Virus record (IMG/VR): IMGVR_UViG_3300042923_000383
Span: 1 to 58,039 of that record
Reading direction: 5' to 3' (one strand)
Origin: a virus
Length of the DNA: 58,039 bases
Each line of letters starts with the position of its first letter. Position 1 is the first letter of the stretch. Below the pieces are notes generated by a model. That model had not been told where the DNA came from and did not search any database. It was given only the letters and a program-made list of their open reading frames with translations. Shown here one piece after another: positions 1 through 8,580 of the stretch. A program made the position numbers and the translations under genes.

Positions 1-1
1 T

Positions 2-1000
2 GATGAAGCTGAACGGTTGACTACTGGTATTGCTGAAAAAGTTGAATCAATTGAAACGGCAACCGAAAATAATAAATCACAAATTAAAATCAAATTCACA
101 GAGCAACGGCAAGACTTGAAAGATATTATCGAATTATCAAAAGGTAAAATTACTGCATCTCAAAATATTATTGCATCCGCAGAAGATAAACTTAATTTAA
201 AAGATGCTGAATTAGACAAACAAATGAAACAGGAAATTGCAGATATAAAGAAAAAGTACGAAGAATTGTTTTACCTTGAAAAAATAAATATGGATAAAAA
301 TGTTGAAGAACAGGCGAAATTAATCAACCTTCAAAATCAAAAGATTGCCGCAAAAGAGCAGGAAATAACTTCGCTGGCTGACCTTGAAAAACAAGAGTTG
401 AAAGCCGAAGATACCAAGAAGGAATCAGCTATTGAAAAAGAAAAATTAAGAGCTGGCAAAGCTACTGAATATTTAAAATCACATGTTAAAACCGATACTC
501 AGCCATTACAAACCGAAGCCGATAAAGTGGCTAACATGCAAAGTTATCTTCGTGAATGGGATAGAATGCTTGATATTCGCGATGGTAAACTGGCTACTAA
601 AAAAGCATATTCTGATAGCTTAACAAACATCGTCACAACCGCTAGAAACAAACCTGCTGAACTTTTAAAACAACATAAATTGCCGATTGATGGTATTTCG
701 GTTGATGAAAATAGCATGATTCGGATTAATGGTACTTTACTCGATGGTCTATCCGATGGTGAAAAATTAGAAGCAGCTTTTAAAATTGCATTACAGCGTA
801 TTGGGGAATTACGCATCATGTGCCTCGATGGTTTTGAAAAACTCAATGAATCTGAACAAAATAAGATTATCAAAATTTGCGAAGATAACGATATTCAAGC
901 GTTTGTCACTATTACTAAAGATATGGAAAATGGTAGCTTTAATATTGTTAATGGAACTTGGAATAAAGATCATTATGGAGTTAAGGGGTGCTTAGAATAA
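2..1000 (+). CDS. SMC/Rad50-like ATPase, C-terminal part (5' end outside window)
   Basis: The reading frame is open to the left edge, so the N-terminus with Walker A lies outside the window. The visible 330 or so residues begin with a long Lys/Glu-rich coiled coil (roughly residues 1-200) and end with an ABC-type head: signature LSDGEK near residue 245 and a Walker B strand RIMCLDGF near 268-275, then a strand resembling the D-loop/switch region. This order is that of SMC, RecN and Rad50-family ATPases that tether or process DNA ends. Downstream genes encode a nuclease and its probable annealing partner, so a role in phage recombination is likely (inference). The stop overlaps the next ATG (TAATG). 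Confidence 0.75.
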   Translation, partial: DEAERLTTGIAEKVESIETATENNKSQIKIKFTEQRQDLKDIIELSKGKITASQNIIASAEDKLNLKDAELDKQMKQEIADIKKKYEELFYLEKINMDKNVEEQAKLINLQNQKIAAKEQEITSLADLEKQELKAEDTKKESAIEKEKLRAGKATEYLKSHVKTDTQPLQTEADKVANMQSYLREWDRMLDIRDGKLATKKAYSDSLTNIVTTARNKPAELLKQHKLPIDGISVDENSMIRINGTLLDGLSDGEKLEAAFKIALQRIGELRIMCLDGFEKLNESEQNKIIKICEDNDIQAFVTITKDMENGSFNIVNGTWNKDHYGVKGCLE

Positions 1001-1188
1001 TGCCAAATCATATACCAGCCGAAATAGTAAACAGTACAGACATTGAAGTTTTAGAGAAACAATTTAAAGAGCAAATCAAAATGCGTGATAATATGTGCGG
1101 TTCTATGTATTGGAATATCGTAAATGACGACTGCATTTGGTTGAAAAATAGAATTAATTATTTAAAAGGACGTGCTAACAATGAATAA
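1000..1188 (+). CDS. small hypothetical protein
   Basis: A 62-residue ORF starting at the ATG that overlaps the upstream stop codon (TAATG), with the purine-rich AAGGGG about 10 bases upstream as ribosome site. A GTG at 988 is also in frame but would lack a ribosome site. The protein is charged and helical, with two Cys and no recognisable domain. It ends inside the start region of the next gene, so it is translationally coupled in the early recombination operon. Function unknown. Confidence 0.7.
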   Translation: MPNHIPAEIVNSTDIEVLEKQFKEQIKMRDNMCGSMYWNIVNDDCIWLKNRINYLKGRANNE

Positions 1189-2038
1189 TGTAACAACTTT
1201 AGACCAACAACCTACTTTTAATACTGGCAACGCTATTAAACCAGTAAATACAGAAGCGGTTATAAGTCGTCAAGCACAGGAAGTACAGGCGGCTATGGTA
1301 GTAGCTAAACGATTCCCACGTGATGAAAATGAAGCGTATGCACGCATAATGCAGTCTTGTAAAAGAAAATCATTAGCTGAACAGGCTGAATATGAATTCC
1401 CTAGAGGCGGTCAAAAGGTTATCGGTCCATCAATCAGACTAGCGGAAACATTAGCTAGAAATTGGGGCAACTTGGATTATGGAATCGTTGAATTAGAACA
1501 GCGAAACGGCGAAAGTACAATGATGGCTTACGCTTGGGATTTGGAAACTAATACACGGCAAACTAAAGTATTTGCAGTACGCCACGAACGCAAAGCGAAA
1601 GGTAAAATTAATTCACTTGATGACCCTAGAGATATTTATGAATTAGTCGCAAATAACGGTTCTAGGCGTGTAAGGGCTTGCATCTTAGGAATTATCCCGG
1701 GTGATATTGTAGATGCTGCGGTTGACCAGTGCCGTTCTACATTAAGAAATGGTAATAGCGAACCGCTAAACGATCGTATTCGGAAAATGATTGTTGCTTT
1801 TGATGAAAAGTTCCAAGTATCTAAAGAAATGTTAGAAAAATATATTGGTTGTGAAGATACAGCATTTAGCGAAAATGATGTGTTGAGACTTGGAAAGGTT
1901 TTCAATTCTCTAAAAGATGGGATGGCAAAACGTGAAGATGTTTTTAATATCGCTAAACCAAAAACTGAAAGAGAAGTGCCAGACTTGAAACTAAGCAATG
2001 AAGTATCTCATTTTGATGCGAAAGACGGTGAAAAATAA
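1181..2038 (+). CDS. conserved phage protein, possible recombination partner of the downstream nuclease
   Basis: This 285-residue protein starts at ATG 1181, nine bases after AAAGGA. Its core (about residues 45-190) carries conserved stretches seen in many Firmicutes-phage proteins, such as AKRFPRDENEAYARI and GPSIRLAETLARNWGN, followed by a beta-rich segment. I do not know an assigned biochemical function for the family. It sits one small gene upstream of a RecE-like DUF3799 nuclease, the position where RecT-like single-strand annealing proteins usually occur. By context it may be the annealing protein of a two-component recombinase, but its sequence is not classical RecT, Erf or Sak. Structure prediction would be the quickest test. 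Confidence 0.6.
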   Translation: MNNVTTLDQQPTFNTGNAIKPVNTEAVISRQAQEVQAAMVVAKRFPRDENEAYARIMQSCKRKSLAEQAEYEFPRGGQKVIGPSIRLAETLARNWGNLDYGIVELEQRNGESTMMAYAWDLETNTRQTKVFAVRHERKAKGKINSLDDPRDIYELVANNGSRRVRACILGIIPGDIVDAAVDQCRSTLRNGNSEPLNDRIRKMIVAFDEKFQVSKEMLEKYIGCEDTAFSENDVLRLGKVFNSLKDGMAKREDVFNIAKPKTEREVPDLKLSNEVSHFDAKDGEK

Positions 2039-2289
2039 TGGCGTTTGGAAAGATAAATACTTTAGTTGTTTTCCACTCTAATAGAAGTGATATTTTTAAG
2101 GTTGGTCAATTGGTTGGCGCAACAGAAAAAGCTAGACAAATCGCTGAAATAAAAGATATCGGTGCGGAATTTGAAAGTAGTATTTTTACTGGCTATGATT
2201 TGTTTGACGAAAACGGCAATGCAATTGCAAGATTTAAAAACGGAACATATGCAACTTGGTTTGATGAACCAGAAAAAGGTGAAAAATAA
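2038..2289 (+). CDS. hypothetical protein between recombination genes
   Basis: An 83-residue ORF coupled on both sides by TAATG overlaps, so it is an integral part of the operon. The sequence is mixed alpha/beta with a central acidic segment (EIKDIGAEFESS) and ends in ATWFDEPEKGEK. No domain recognised. Its tight placement between the putative annealing protein and the DUF3799 nuclease suggests an accessory role in the same pathway, but nothing in the sequence shows one. Confidence 0.7.
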   Translation: MAFGKINTLVVFHSNRSDIFKVGQLVGATEKARQIAEIKDIGAEFESSIFTGYDLFDENGNAIARFKNGTYATWFDEPEKGEK

Positions 2290-3221
2290 TGTCTAACCCA
2301 TTTGTTTTAACACGAGATAATTACTTTTCACCAGAAGCCGAAGCATTATTTCTAGGGTCATCAAGTTTTAAGGCATGGGATAAAGAACATGGAGCTACAG
2401 AAGTATTTGGTCATACAGTCGCCGGAGGATGTGAAGCTAGGGAAGTAGCTAAACGTAAAGGAGAATGGCAAGATAAAGAAAAATTAGCTTTCTTGGTTGG
2501 TAATTATATTCATACATGGTCTAGTTCCGAAGAGGATTTTAAAAATTTCTGCCAAGAAAATTCTAGTGCAATATATAAACCAAAAGGTGGAATGTATGCT
2601 GATTTTGTTAAAGCAGATAAAATGATTGCTTGCTTAAAAGACGATCCCGCAATAGAAAAAATGAGAGAAGGGAAAAAAGAGCAGATATTCGTTGGTAAAA
2701 TTTTCGGTGTAGATTTTAAAATTCAAGTTGATATTTTAAATGTTTTAGAGTGTAGATTTTGCGATATTAAAACTACTGAAAACATAAGCAAAACACATTA
2801 CAATCCACAAACTCAAGAAAGAGAAACTTTCATTCAGAAATTCGATTATTTGTTGCAATTCTCAATTTACGCTGAAATTTTACGGCAGAATTACAAGCAA
2901 ATTTTAGAAGATGCATTGAATATTTATACCGAAAAGCAGCTAGAAAAATTCATTAAATTAGTTAAAGATAATCGTTATCTTGATTGCTATATTTTGGCGG
3001 TAGACAAGCAAGAAATCCCTGACCATGAAATAATTTTTATGGACTTGGACGGATTCATAAAAGAAAAGCTACAGGAAATTGAATTTAAATTACCGCATAT
3101 TGTGGCAGTAAGAAACGGAGAAATAGAACCTATGCGGTGCGAACGGTGCGAATATTGCCGTTCAACCAAGAAGATTACTAAGCCCATTCACTGGCTTGAC
3201 TTGGGGAGTGAGTTAAGATGA
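2289..3221 (+). CDS. PD-(D/E)XK exonuclease, DUF3799/RecE-like
   Basis: A 310-residue protein of the DUF3799 PD-(D/E)XK family common in Firmicutes phages. The N-terminus has the conserved FLGSSSFKAW opening and GNYIHTWSS. The catalytic block lies near residues 145-165, with the acidic D of KIQVDIL, then the (E/D)xK motif in CDIKTTENI. A C-terminal cluster CERCEYC resembles the cysteine clamp (possible Fe-S site) of Cas4/AddB-type nucleases. Family members are thought to be RecE-like exonucleases that resect double-strand ends for phage recombination. The upstream ORFs and the SMC-like ATPase fit that role. The last codons overlap the HD-domain gene. Confidence 0.82.
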   Translation: MSNPFVLTRDNYFSPEAEALFLGSSSFKAWDKEHGATEVFGHTVAGGCEAREVAKRKGEWQDKEKLAFLVGNYIHTWSSSEEDFKNFCQENSSAIYKPKGGMYADFVKADKMIACLKDDPAIEKMREGKKEQIFVGKIFGVDFKIQVDILNVLECRFCDIKTTENISKTHYNPQTQERETFIQKFDYLLQFSIYAEILRQNYKQILEDALNIYTEKQLEKFIKLVKDNRYLDCYILAVDKQEIPDHEIIFMDLDGFIKEKLQEIEFKLPHIVAVRNGEIEPMRCERCEYCRSTKKITKPIHWLDLGSELR

Positions 3222-3781
3222 AACAACGGTTTTTAGAACTTCTTTTATCGGTTGTTCGAAGAGGGATTCCAAAACTTCCAAATTACATAGAAAACGAAAC
3301 AGACTTTTTTACCGCACCAGCTTCAAGCCAATATCACGGTGCATATGCAGGCGGCTTAGTTGAGCATAGTTTGGCAGTTTACGAAAACTTAGTTAAGGTT
3401 TGTAGCACATTTAATATTGAGGTTGACAATGATTCGTTAATCATTTGCGGATTACTTCACGACCTTTGTAAAGCGAATTTTTATACAGTTGATTTCCGTA
3501 ATAAGAAAAATGAGTTTGGCGTATGGGAGAAGGTTCCTTTTTATAAAATTGACGATCAACTACCTTTTGGGCATGGCGAAAAATCAGTAATGATTATTCA
3601 AAAGTTTATTCAATTAAAAGATGAAGAAATAGCAGCTATTCGTTGGCATATGGGAAGTTATGATGATGCAGCAAAAAGTTATGGTGGTGGACAATCTTTA
3701 AGTGCAGCAATGGGTAAATGGAAACTTGTCCTAGCTCTACAAATGGCAGATATGGCAGCTTGCTATTTTGACAATAAGTAA
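3218..3781 (+). CDS. HD-domain phosphohydrolase
   Basis: A 187-residue HD-superfamily protein. The metal ligands are visible: the H of VEHSLAV (about residue 49), the HD pair in GLLHDLCKANF (about 88-89), a His in FGHGEKS and another in IRWHMGS. The spacing is typical of small HD nucleotidases or phosphodiesterases. Substrate cannot be read from the sequence; a dNMP, (p)ppGpp or cyclic-nucleotide substrate are all possible. It overlaps the nuclease gene by four bases (ATGA), so it is cotranslated with the early operon, and it is followed by a hairpin. Nucleotide-pool remodelling or removal of a host signalling nucleotide are both plausible. Confidence 0.8.
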   Translation: MKQRFLELLLSVVRRGIPKLPNYIENETDFFTAPASSQYHGAYAGGLVEHSLAVYENLVKVCSTFNIEVDNDSLIICGLLHDLCKANFYTVDFRNKKNEFGVWEKVPFYKIDDQLPFGHGEKSVMIIQKFIQLKDEEIAAIRWHMGSYDDAAKSYGGGQSLSAAMGKWKLVLALQMADMAACYFDNK

Positions 3782-3787
3782 TTTATA

Positions 3788-3805
3788 GGCTAGTTAATTC
3801 TAGCC
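3788..3805 (+). terminator. hairpin after HD gene, weak terminator or processing site
   Basis: GGCTAG-TTAATT-CTAGCC gives a perfect 6-bp stem with a 6-base loop a few bases after the HD-protein stop. It is followed by TTCCC rather than a U-run, so termination would be weak; RNA processing is an alternative. Confidence 0.35.
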
Positions 3806-3840
3806 TTCCCACAAAAATAAATTTTATACGGAGTGATTAC

Positions 3841-4038
3841 ATGAAGCCAACCGTAAAATACAACAACTCACTCAAAAAGATGGACAATTTTACAGCGTAC
3901 ACAATTGCACGAAACGCATTGATCGAAAGCGGCAACCAGAAAGAATTAGAGAAAATGTTGGAGCATATGAAAACATCGAAAAGTCAAGCAGAAACCTTGA
4001 AAATTATACAGATGTATGTAACGTTTGAGAGGAATTGA
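3841..4038 (+). CDS. small hypothetical protein
   Basis: A 65-residue, mostly helical and basic protein starting at ATG 3841 after the ribosome site ACGGAGTGAT. No domain recognised. It is the first gene after the 3788-3805 hairpin and precedes a zinc-finger protein and the replication genes. Confidence 0.65.
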   Translation: MKPTVKYNNSLKKMDNFTAYTIARNALIESGNQKELEKMLEHMKTSKSQAETLKIIQMYVTFERN

Positions 4039-4050
4039 GAAGGTGAATAA

Positions 4051-4365
4051 ATGAAACGCTTAATCGCCATCAAAAAGCATAAAAACGGCTGTGATGAATG
4101 CGGTAAACAGATTATAAAAGGTGATGTTTATTACACTAAGCGCAAAGTATTCACGGAAGACGATAAGGTTTATGCGTGGCAATATAAAGTATGCGCCAAA
4201 TGTAATTATTACGGCAATCACCATAGTGAACGGTATGTAAAATTTACAGATAAGTGTATACATCCAGAAAAGTTTATTGATACTGAATGGCGTTACATAC
4301 CCGGTGAATGCGTAAAAGAACCCGATTATGATTATTGCAGATTGTGCGGTGCAGTATTATTTTAA
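4051..4365 (+). CDS. zinc-ribbon protein
   Basis: A 104-residue protein with paired CxxC knuckles: CDECG near residue 15 and CAKC near 51, plus CRLCG near 98. This suggests one treble-clef or zinc-ribbon fold plus an extra knuckle. The middle is basic and aromatic. Such small zinc proteins are common in phage early regions; a DNA or RNA contact or interference with a host factor is possible, but no specific family was recognised. AAGGTGAAT precedes the start. Confidence 0.7.
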   Translation: MKRLIAIKKHKNGCDECGKQIIKGDVYYTKRKVFTEDDKVYAWQYKVCAKCNYYGNHHSERYVKFTDKCIHPEKFIDTEWRYIPGECVKEPDYDYCRLCGAVLF

Positions 4366-4394
4366 AAACACAAGTTTGAAAGCGTGGTGATAAC

Positions 4395-5255
4395 TTGGCA
4401 CAAGTAACATGGATAAAAATGAATACGGATATGTTTGATAACGCAAAAATTAAGTATATTCGTAATTTGCCGCAAGGAAATGACATATTGCTTATATGGA
4501 TAATGGTATTGGTCAAAGCTGGTCGCTGTAATGCTAATGGGTTTATCTTCTTGACTGAAAATGTTCCTTACGAATGTCAAACCTTTGCTAATGAATTTGG
4601 ACTACAACCGAGCATAGTTGACCTTGCTTTTAAAACTTTTGAATATTTAAAAATGATAGAAGTTGATGGACAAGGGTTTATATGTGTTATCGGTTGGGAA
4701 GAACACCAAAACGCTGCAAAGCTAGAAGAAATAAGGGAACATAACCGATTAGCAAAGAAAAAATCAAGAGAAAAACAACGCCTTTTATCCTCTAAAAACG
4801 TCAATGACAAGTCAGGACAAGTCTTTGACAGTCACGACACAGATATAGATAAAGATATAGAGATAGAAAAAGAAGAAGATAAAGAGATATATATACCGTT
4901 CCGTGAAATTATCGACCATCTAAATCAAGTGTGTGGAACGAACTATAAACACACAGCAGAAAGCCATAAAAAACATATTCGTGCTAGATGGAATGAAAAG
5001 TATACGCTTGATGATTTTAAAATGGTTATTGATAAAAAGGCTACGGAATGGCTAAACACAGAACAAGCTAAATTTTTAAGACCAGAAACACTGTTTGGTA
5101 ATAAATTTGATGGATACCTTAATCAACTAGCCAGCAATAAGCCCAATAATAAGCCCCAAAGCCAGCTAGATATGATTAAAAATCTGTTAGGAGAAGATGA
5201 TGGAGCAGAAACAAACATTAAAGATACTAGCACCATTGATACTAGCTTTTTCTAG
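4395..5255 (+). CDS. phage replisome organizer / replication initiator
   Basis: A 286-residue protein starting at TTG 4395 behind GGTGATAAC. Residues 1-125 match the phage replisome-organizer N-terminal domain (Phage_rep_org_N), with the WIKMNTDMFDN opening and a winged-helix pattern ending ICVIGWEEHQN, followed by a basic linker. Residues about 165-260 match the phage 2220-type C-terminal domain with NQVCGTNYK and FLRPETLFG. Members bind the phage origin and recruit the helicase loader. The acidic run between the domains (IEIEKEEDKE) is a flexible linker. The next gene, which overlaps, is the likely loader, as in other Firmicutes phages. The origin often lies inside this gene's linker region (family knowledge). 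Confidence 0.88.
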   Translation: MAQVTWIKMNTDMFDNAKIKYIRNLPQGNDILLIWIMVLVKAGRCNANGFIFLTENVPYECQTFANEFGLQPSIVDLAFKTFEYLKMIEVDGQGFICVIGWEEHQNAAKLEEIREHNRLAKKKSREKQRLLSSKNVNDKSGQVFDSHDTDIDKDIEIEKEEDKEIYIPFREIIDHLNQVCGTNYKHTAESHKKHIRARWNEKYTLDDFKMVIDKKATEWLNTEQAKFLRPETLFGNKFDGYLNQLASNKPNNKPQSQLDMIKNLLGEDDGAETNIKDTSTIDTSFF

Positions 5256-5742
5256 ATCGGGAATGAATGAGGATAACATGAACCTGTACGCAACGGTTTT
5301 GTCGGAGTTATCGGAACATGAGCTAAAAGCTGGCGTTTTAAAGTGTATGCGTACATGTAAATTCTTCCCTAGTATTGCTGAAATCATGGAAGTATCTAAT
5401 GAAATGGTACAAGTTGCCACAAAAACAAAAGTTAAATCACCGGATGAAGCATGGAATGAAGTCCAGAAGCAGATGCAAGAAGCATTCGTCTATAAAGAAC
5501 CTAAATTTTCAACACAAGAGATTAAAACGGCAGCTTTAGCAATGGGATGGATTGGACTATGTGAAACTCCTACTGACCAAATAGGAACGGCTAGAGCACA
5601 GTTTTTACGAATGTATGAAAGCGTATGCAAGCGTAAAAAAGAAGATCGTATAAATAACAACGTCATTCAGATAATGGGCGGTAAAAATAAAACGGCAGAG
5701 TTGGTTGGTAATGTAACTAAAAAGATTGGAGGAATAAAGTAA
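5197..5742 (+). CDS. helicase loader / G39P-like replication protein
   Basis: A 181-residue protein whose N-terminal 70 residues (LNLYATVLSELSEHEL..., ALKCMRTCKFFPSIAEI region) resemble the SPP1 G39P and DnaI-associated small helical fold that regulates or loads the replicative helicase. The C-terminal half is basic and disordered-looking. The start overlaps the replisome organizer by 59 bases, which is the usual gene pair. No DnaB-type helicase is visible in the window, so the phage either encodes it upstream or recruits the host one. ATG codons at 5197 and 5200 are both possible starts. Confidence 0.65.
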   Translation: MMEQKQTLKILAPLILAFSRSGMNEDNMNLYATVLSELSEHELKAGVLKCMRTCKFFPSIAEIMEVSNEMVQVATKTKVKSPDEAWNEVQKQMQEAFVYKEPKFSTQEIKTAALAMGWIGLCETPTDQIGTARAQFLRMYESVCKRKKEDRINNNVIQIMGGKNKTAELVGNVTKKIGGIK

Positions 5743-6159
5743 ATGAATACCTATGAAATAGTATTTAACTATGATGGTCACACGAGGAATGTTAGTGCTG
5801 AAACAGCTGGTAAAGCTAAATATAATTTATTTTTAGAACTGTCAGATTGTTTTAATTGCACATTTAAAGAATTCTTAGGATTTATAAAATGTAAAGCATT
5901 AGGTAAATTCAAACCAAAAGATTTATTTGGCGATAAAGAACAATTTGACAGGATGAAAGGAATGCGTGATATACCTTTTGCTTACATGGGAATGAAAATT
6001 GAAGTTTGCGGTAAGATGGGGACTATTGTTGGTAGTAATAGAGGGCTAAACCTTAATGTAGTTAAGGACGGAACATGTTATATAGACAATTGCCACCCAT
6101 GGTATAAAACAAAATATTTTGATAGCAAAGGAAATGTTATTAGAGAATATGGAGCATAA
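5743..6159 (+). CDS. conserved phage hypothetical protein
   Basis: A 138-residue protein of a type often found beside phage replication genes: an N-terminal beta-alpha segment, then MGMKIEVCGKMGTIVG, which looks like a small SH3/KOW-like barrel, and a C-terminal signature CHPWYKTKYFDSKG. No biochemical role is known to me. It follows the helicase-loader-like gene directly. Confidence 0.7.
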   Translation: MNTYEIVFNYDGHTRNVSAETAGKAKYNLFLELSDCFNCTFKEFLGFIKCKALGKFKPKDLFGDKEQFDRMKGMRDIPFAYMGMKIEVCGKMGTIVGSNRGLNLNVVKDGTCYIDNCHPWYKTKYFDSKGNVIREYGA

Positions 6160-6184
6160 TTGCTTACTAAGGCGGTGATAAAAA

Positions 6185-6637
6185 TTGAAATACCTAAACT
6201 CACAAGGCATAAATGACTTAGGCGTAATGGGATATATGTGCGGCAATCTAAAAGAAATGCGGTCCAGAATCGACAAGGATTGGTCGGCAGAAACCAAACG
6301 ATCTGTAAGTATGGCAGTAACCTATACCGACAAGGCGTACATATCAATTTGCAGTGAACTTGATAAGAAACAGGGTAAATTGCTAGTTAATAGATTAAAT
6401 TCGTGGAAAACTGCAAAGATGCACATCATCAGAAAAGGTGAAGTTAGAAACGATGTGCGAACGGTAGAAGTGGAACGAGACGATTTTTATAAACTAGTTG
6501 AATATTATGTGCAAGAATGTTGCAAAGGTTGCCGACAGCCAGATAAATGTAGTTTGCGAGACATGTTTATAAAGTATGATGTGCCGATCAGTGAGGATGG
6601 CGGTAAATGCCCATATTGGAATGAGGGAGGTAAATAA
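6185..6637 (+). CDS. DUF5651-like Cys-rich protein
   Basis: A 150-residue protein starting at TTG 6185 behind AAGGCGGTGAT. It has helical N-terminal two thirds and a Cys-rich C-terminus (CCKGCRQPDKC then CPYW), a likely zinc or Fe-S knot. The pattern recalls the DUF5651 phage family, but I assign this only tentatively. The Cys cluster pattern CCxGC..CxxC also occurs in several phage proteins of unknown function. Confidence 0.6.
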   Translation: MKYLNSQGINDLGVMGYMCGNLKEMRSRIDKDWSAETKRSVSMAVTYTDKAYISICSELDKKQGKLLVNRLNSWKTAKMHIIRKGEVRNDVRTVEVERDDFYKLVEYYVQECCKGCRQPDKCSLRDMFIKYDVPISEDGGKCPYWNEGGK

Positions 6638-6638
6638 A

Positions 6639-6941
6639 ATGAAAATAATTACATTATGCGGTTCCACAAAATTTAAAAAAGAATTTGAAGATGCAAACAG
6701 AAAATTAACTTTACAGGGAAATATGGTTTTATCAGTTGGATTATTTGGACATGCAGATAACATTGAATTAACTACAGAAACAAAAGAAATGCTAGATAAG
6801 TTACATATAGAAAAAATAAAATGTTCAGATGAAATATTTGTTATTAATGTTGGTGGATACATTGGTGAAAGTACGATGAATGAAATTAATTATGCTAAAT
6901 CAATAGATAGGGTTGTAAATTATTTGGAGGTAAATAAATGA
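6639..6941 (+). CDS. nucleoside 2-deoxyribosyltransferase-like protein
   Basis: A 100-residue protein starting at ATG 6639, eight bases after GGGAGG; the longer in-frame ORF from 6576 overlaps the upstream gene and lacks a ribosome site. The opening ITLCGSTKFKKEFEDA is the nucleoside-binding strand-loop-helix of the deoxyribosyltransferase/DUF4406 fold. The later DEIFVINVGGYIGESTMNEINYA contains the acidic residue and Gly-rich turn of the family's active site. Members exchange or hydrolyse nucleosides or handle nucleotide-derived signals. It sits directly before a MazG-like gene, so a nucleotide salvage or sanitation pair is likely. Confidence 0.8.
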   Translation: MKIITLCGSTKFKKEFEDANRKLTLQGNMVLSVGLFGHADNIELTTETKEMLDKLHIEKIKCSDEIFVINVGGYIGESTMNEINYAKSIDRVVNYLEVNK

Positions 6942-7225
6942 TCGATAAAGACCTAAAAACAATAGCAAATCATTTTAAATATGATAATCAAAAGTCAAAG
7001 ACAATAGAAGAAGCAGAAGAATTTTTGGAAGCTTTAGAAGAATATCATAACAATAAAAATGTTAAAAATTTAGAACATTTAACAGAAGAAATAGCAGATT
7101 TAGAAATATGTTTATCACAACTTAAATATTTAATTGGAATTAATCAATATGTTGAAGAAGTTAAGCAACAAAAAATCCAGCGAACTCTAGAAAGAATAGA
7201 AACAGGGTACTACAGTAAACCATAA
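6938..7225 (+). CDS. MazG-like nucleotide pyrophosphohydrolase
   Basis: A 95-residue all-helical protein with the EExxE motif (IEEAEEFLEAL, about residues 23-33) and a second acidic helix EEIADLEI (about 49-56), the magnesium-binding pattern of the MazG / phosphoribosyl-ATP pyrophosphohydrolase fold. It would cleave NTPs or dNTPs to the monophosphate and pyrophosphate. The start overlaps the deoxyribosyltransferase-like gene by four bases, which supports a joint role in the nucleotide pool. Phage MazG proteins are also thought to lower host alarmone responses (family knowledge). Confidence 0.75.
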   Translation: MIDKDLKTIANHFKYDNQKSKTIEEAEEFLEALEEYHNNKNVKNLEHLTEEIADLEICLSQLKYLIGINQYVEEVKQQKIQRTLERIETGYYSKP

Positions 7226-7338
7226 AATAAAACATACCCCACCTAGTTTCCCCAACATCAAACAAAATATGCACGACTAGCATACTTATATGGACGAGCA
7301 TAAAATAAGTGATTTAAAACTAATTTGAGGTGAAACAA
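7226..7338 (+). other. short intergenic gap
   Basis: About 110 bases without a gene. It holds a loose direct repeat, CGACTAGCATA and CGAGCATA, 17 bases apart, and ends in the ribosome site TTTGAGGTG of the next gene. No convincing promoter or terminator was seen. Confidence 0.4.
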
Positions 7339-7866
7339 ATGAGTGAATTACAACCTAAAAGTAATGATATAAAAATATGGAGATATTACCTACCTAACAC
7401 TGAAAGGAAAGGTTGGGGAATATTCATTATCGATGAAAAAGGATATTTCTCGGCGGTTACGGACTACGGTAATTATGCTTTTATGTGGAGTAGTTTTGGC
7501 AGTGATGATTTTAGAGAATTTGTAATTGAAATATCAAATAATCCCGGTTATGTACTAGGAAAAGTCGCGAAAAAAGAATATGACGGAGAGCAAACATGCA
7601 AAGACATAAAAGAATTAATTATTGAATTACGTAGGGATGGTAGCTTTGCAAAAGAAGAAGCACGTAGAGAATGGGACTTGCTAAAAGATAACGAATGGCT
7701 TGAAACAGATGTAAATTTCACAAGATTTTATGATGAAACGGAAATTGATGATGTTTGTGAATTTTATCGTAAATCATACGGATTAGATGAAATGGAATTT
7801 GCTAAAGAATTATTACCTAGATTAGCGGAAGAAATAAAGAAACAACTTCAAAGCGAGGTTAAATGA
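7339..7866 (+). CDS. conserved phage hypothetical protein
   Basis: A 175-residue protein; ATG 7339 is placed eight bases after GAGGTG and is preferred to the GTG at 7330 that lies inside that ribosome site. The N-terminal half is beta-rich and aromatic (GWGIFIIDEKGYFSAVTDYGNYAFMW cut here for length), and the C-terminal half is acidic and helical. This protein type recurs in Firmicutes phages, but no function is known to me. It opens a run of small overlapping genes. Confidence 0.65.
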   Translation: MSELQPKSNDIKIWRYYLPNTERKGWGIFIIDEKGYFSAVTDYGNYAFMWSSFGSDDFREFVIEISNNPGYVLGKVAKKEYDGEQTCKDIKELIIELRRDGSFAKEEARREWDLLKDNEWLETDVNFTRFYDETEIDDVCEFYRKSYGLDEMEFAKELLPRLAEEIKKQLQSEVK

Positions 7867-8066
7867 TGAAAGATTGGAAATGTGTAGCTTGCGGTTGCGA
7901 AATAAAAGTAGAAGATGATTATGAACCAGAATATTGCTGTAGTGGTAAAGATTGCGGCTGTATGGGCAGACCGATCAATCCAGAATTTTGTAATGAATGT
8001 GAAATAAAAATATTTGGAGAACAAGCAATAAAGGAACGTGATAATAATGAATTACACAATACCTAA
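7863..8066 (+). CDS. small Cys-rich zinc-binding protein
   Basis: A 66-67-residue acidic protein with CVACGC, CCSGKDCGC and CNEC, enough cysteines for two zinc sites. The start (ATG 7863 or 7866) overlaps the upstream stop. No family recognised. Confidence 0.65.
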   Translation: MMKDWKCVACGCEIKVEDDYEPEYCCSGKDCGCMGRPINPEFCNECEIKIFGEQAIKERDNNELHNT

Positions 8067-8316
8067 ATCAAGACAACAAGTGATAGAAATATATAACGAT
8101 TTAATGAGCAGACCTATTATATATTACACTAAGTATGACATGTTTATCGGTGCGTTGTGTGAATGTAGCGATAAAGAGTTTAAAGAATATAATGCCAATG
8201 ATAAAGATGACCGGAATAATTGCAATATATGTGATAGTTTTTATTTTGATTGTGATAACTTTGCCGATTGTAAAGACGTTTACTATGAAATATTTAGCAA
8301 GCGTTGGAATGAATAG
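8047..8316 (+). CDS. small acidic Cys-containing hypothetical protein
   Basis: An 89-residue protein; ATG 8047 lies eleven bases after AAGGA, whereas the GTG at 8038 would be too close to it. Five Cys include CNICDSFYFDCDNFADC, possibly a metal site. It overlaps the preceding gene. Function unknown. Confidence 0.6.
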   Translation: MNYTIPKSRQQVIEIYNDLMSRPIIYYTKYDMFIGALCECSDKEFKEYNANDKDDRNNCNICDSFYFDCDNFADCKDVYYEIFSKRWNE

Positions 8317-8327
8317 GAGCTGATTAA

Positions 8328-8576
8328 ATGAGCGAAATACAAACTGCAATAAACTACATAAAAATTCAGATAAAAAACAATGAAGATAAATTGATGGATT
8401 CTAGCATTAAGCAAGCGTATAAAACTATATTATTAGCGTTAAAAAAACAAGTAGCGGTGAAAGTAATTAAAAGAAAACACTCACTATCTGGTTGTATTTG
8501 TACAATTTGCTTAGCTGAACTAAATGGGGATGAAAAATATTGTAAATTTTGCGGTCAAAAAATTGATTGGAGCTGA
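8328..8576 (+). CDS. helical protein with C-terminal zinc ribbon
   Basis: An 82-residue protein with a helical N-terminus and a C-terminal zinc ribbon, CICTICLAELNGDEKYCKFCG. AGGAGCTGATTAA precedes the ATG; the same ribosome-site block is repeated before the next gene at 8572-8580, suggesting local duplication of the leader. Confidence 0.65.
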   Translation: MSEIQTAINYIKIQIKNNEDKLMDSSIKQAYKTILLALKKQVAVKVIKRKHSLSGCICTICLAELNGDEKYCKFCGQKIDWS

Positions 8577-8580
8577 TTAA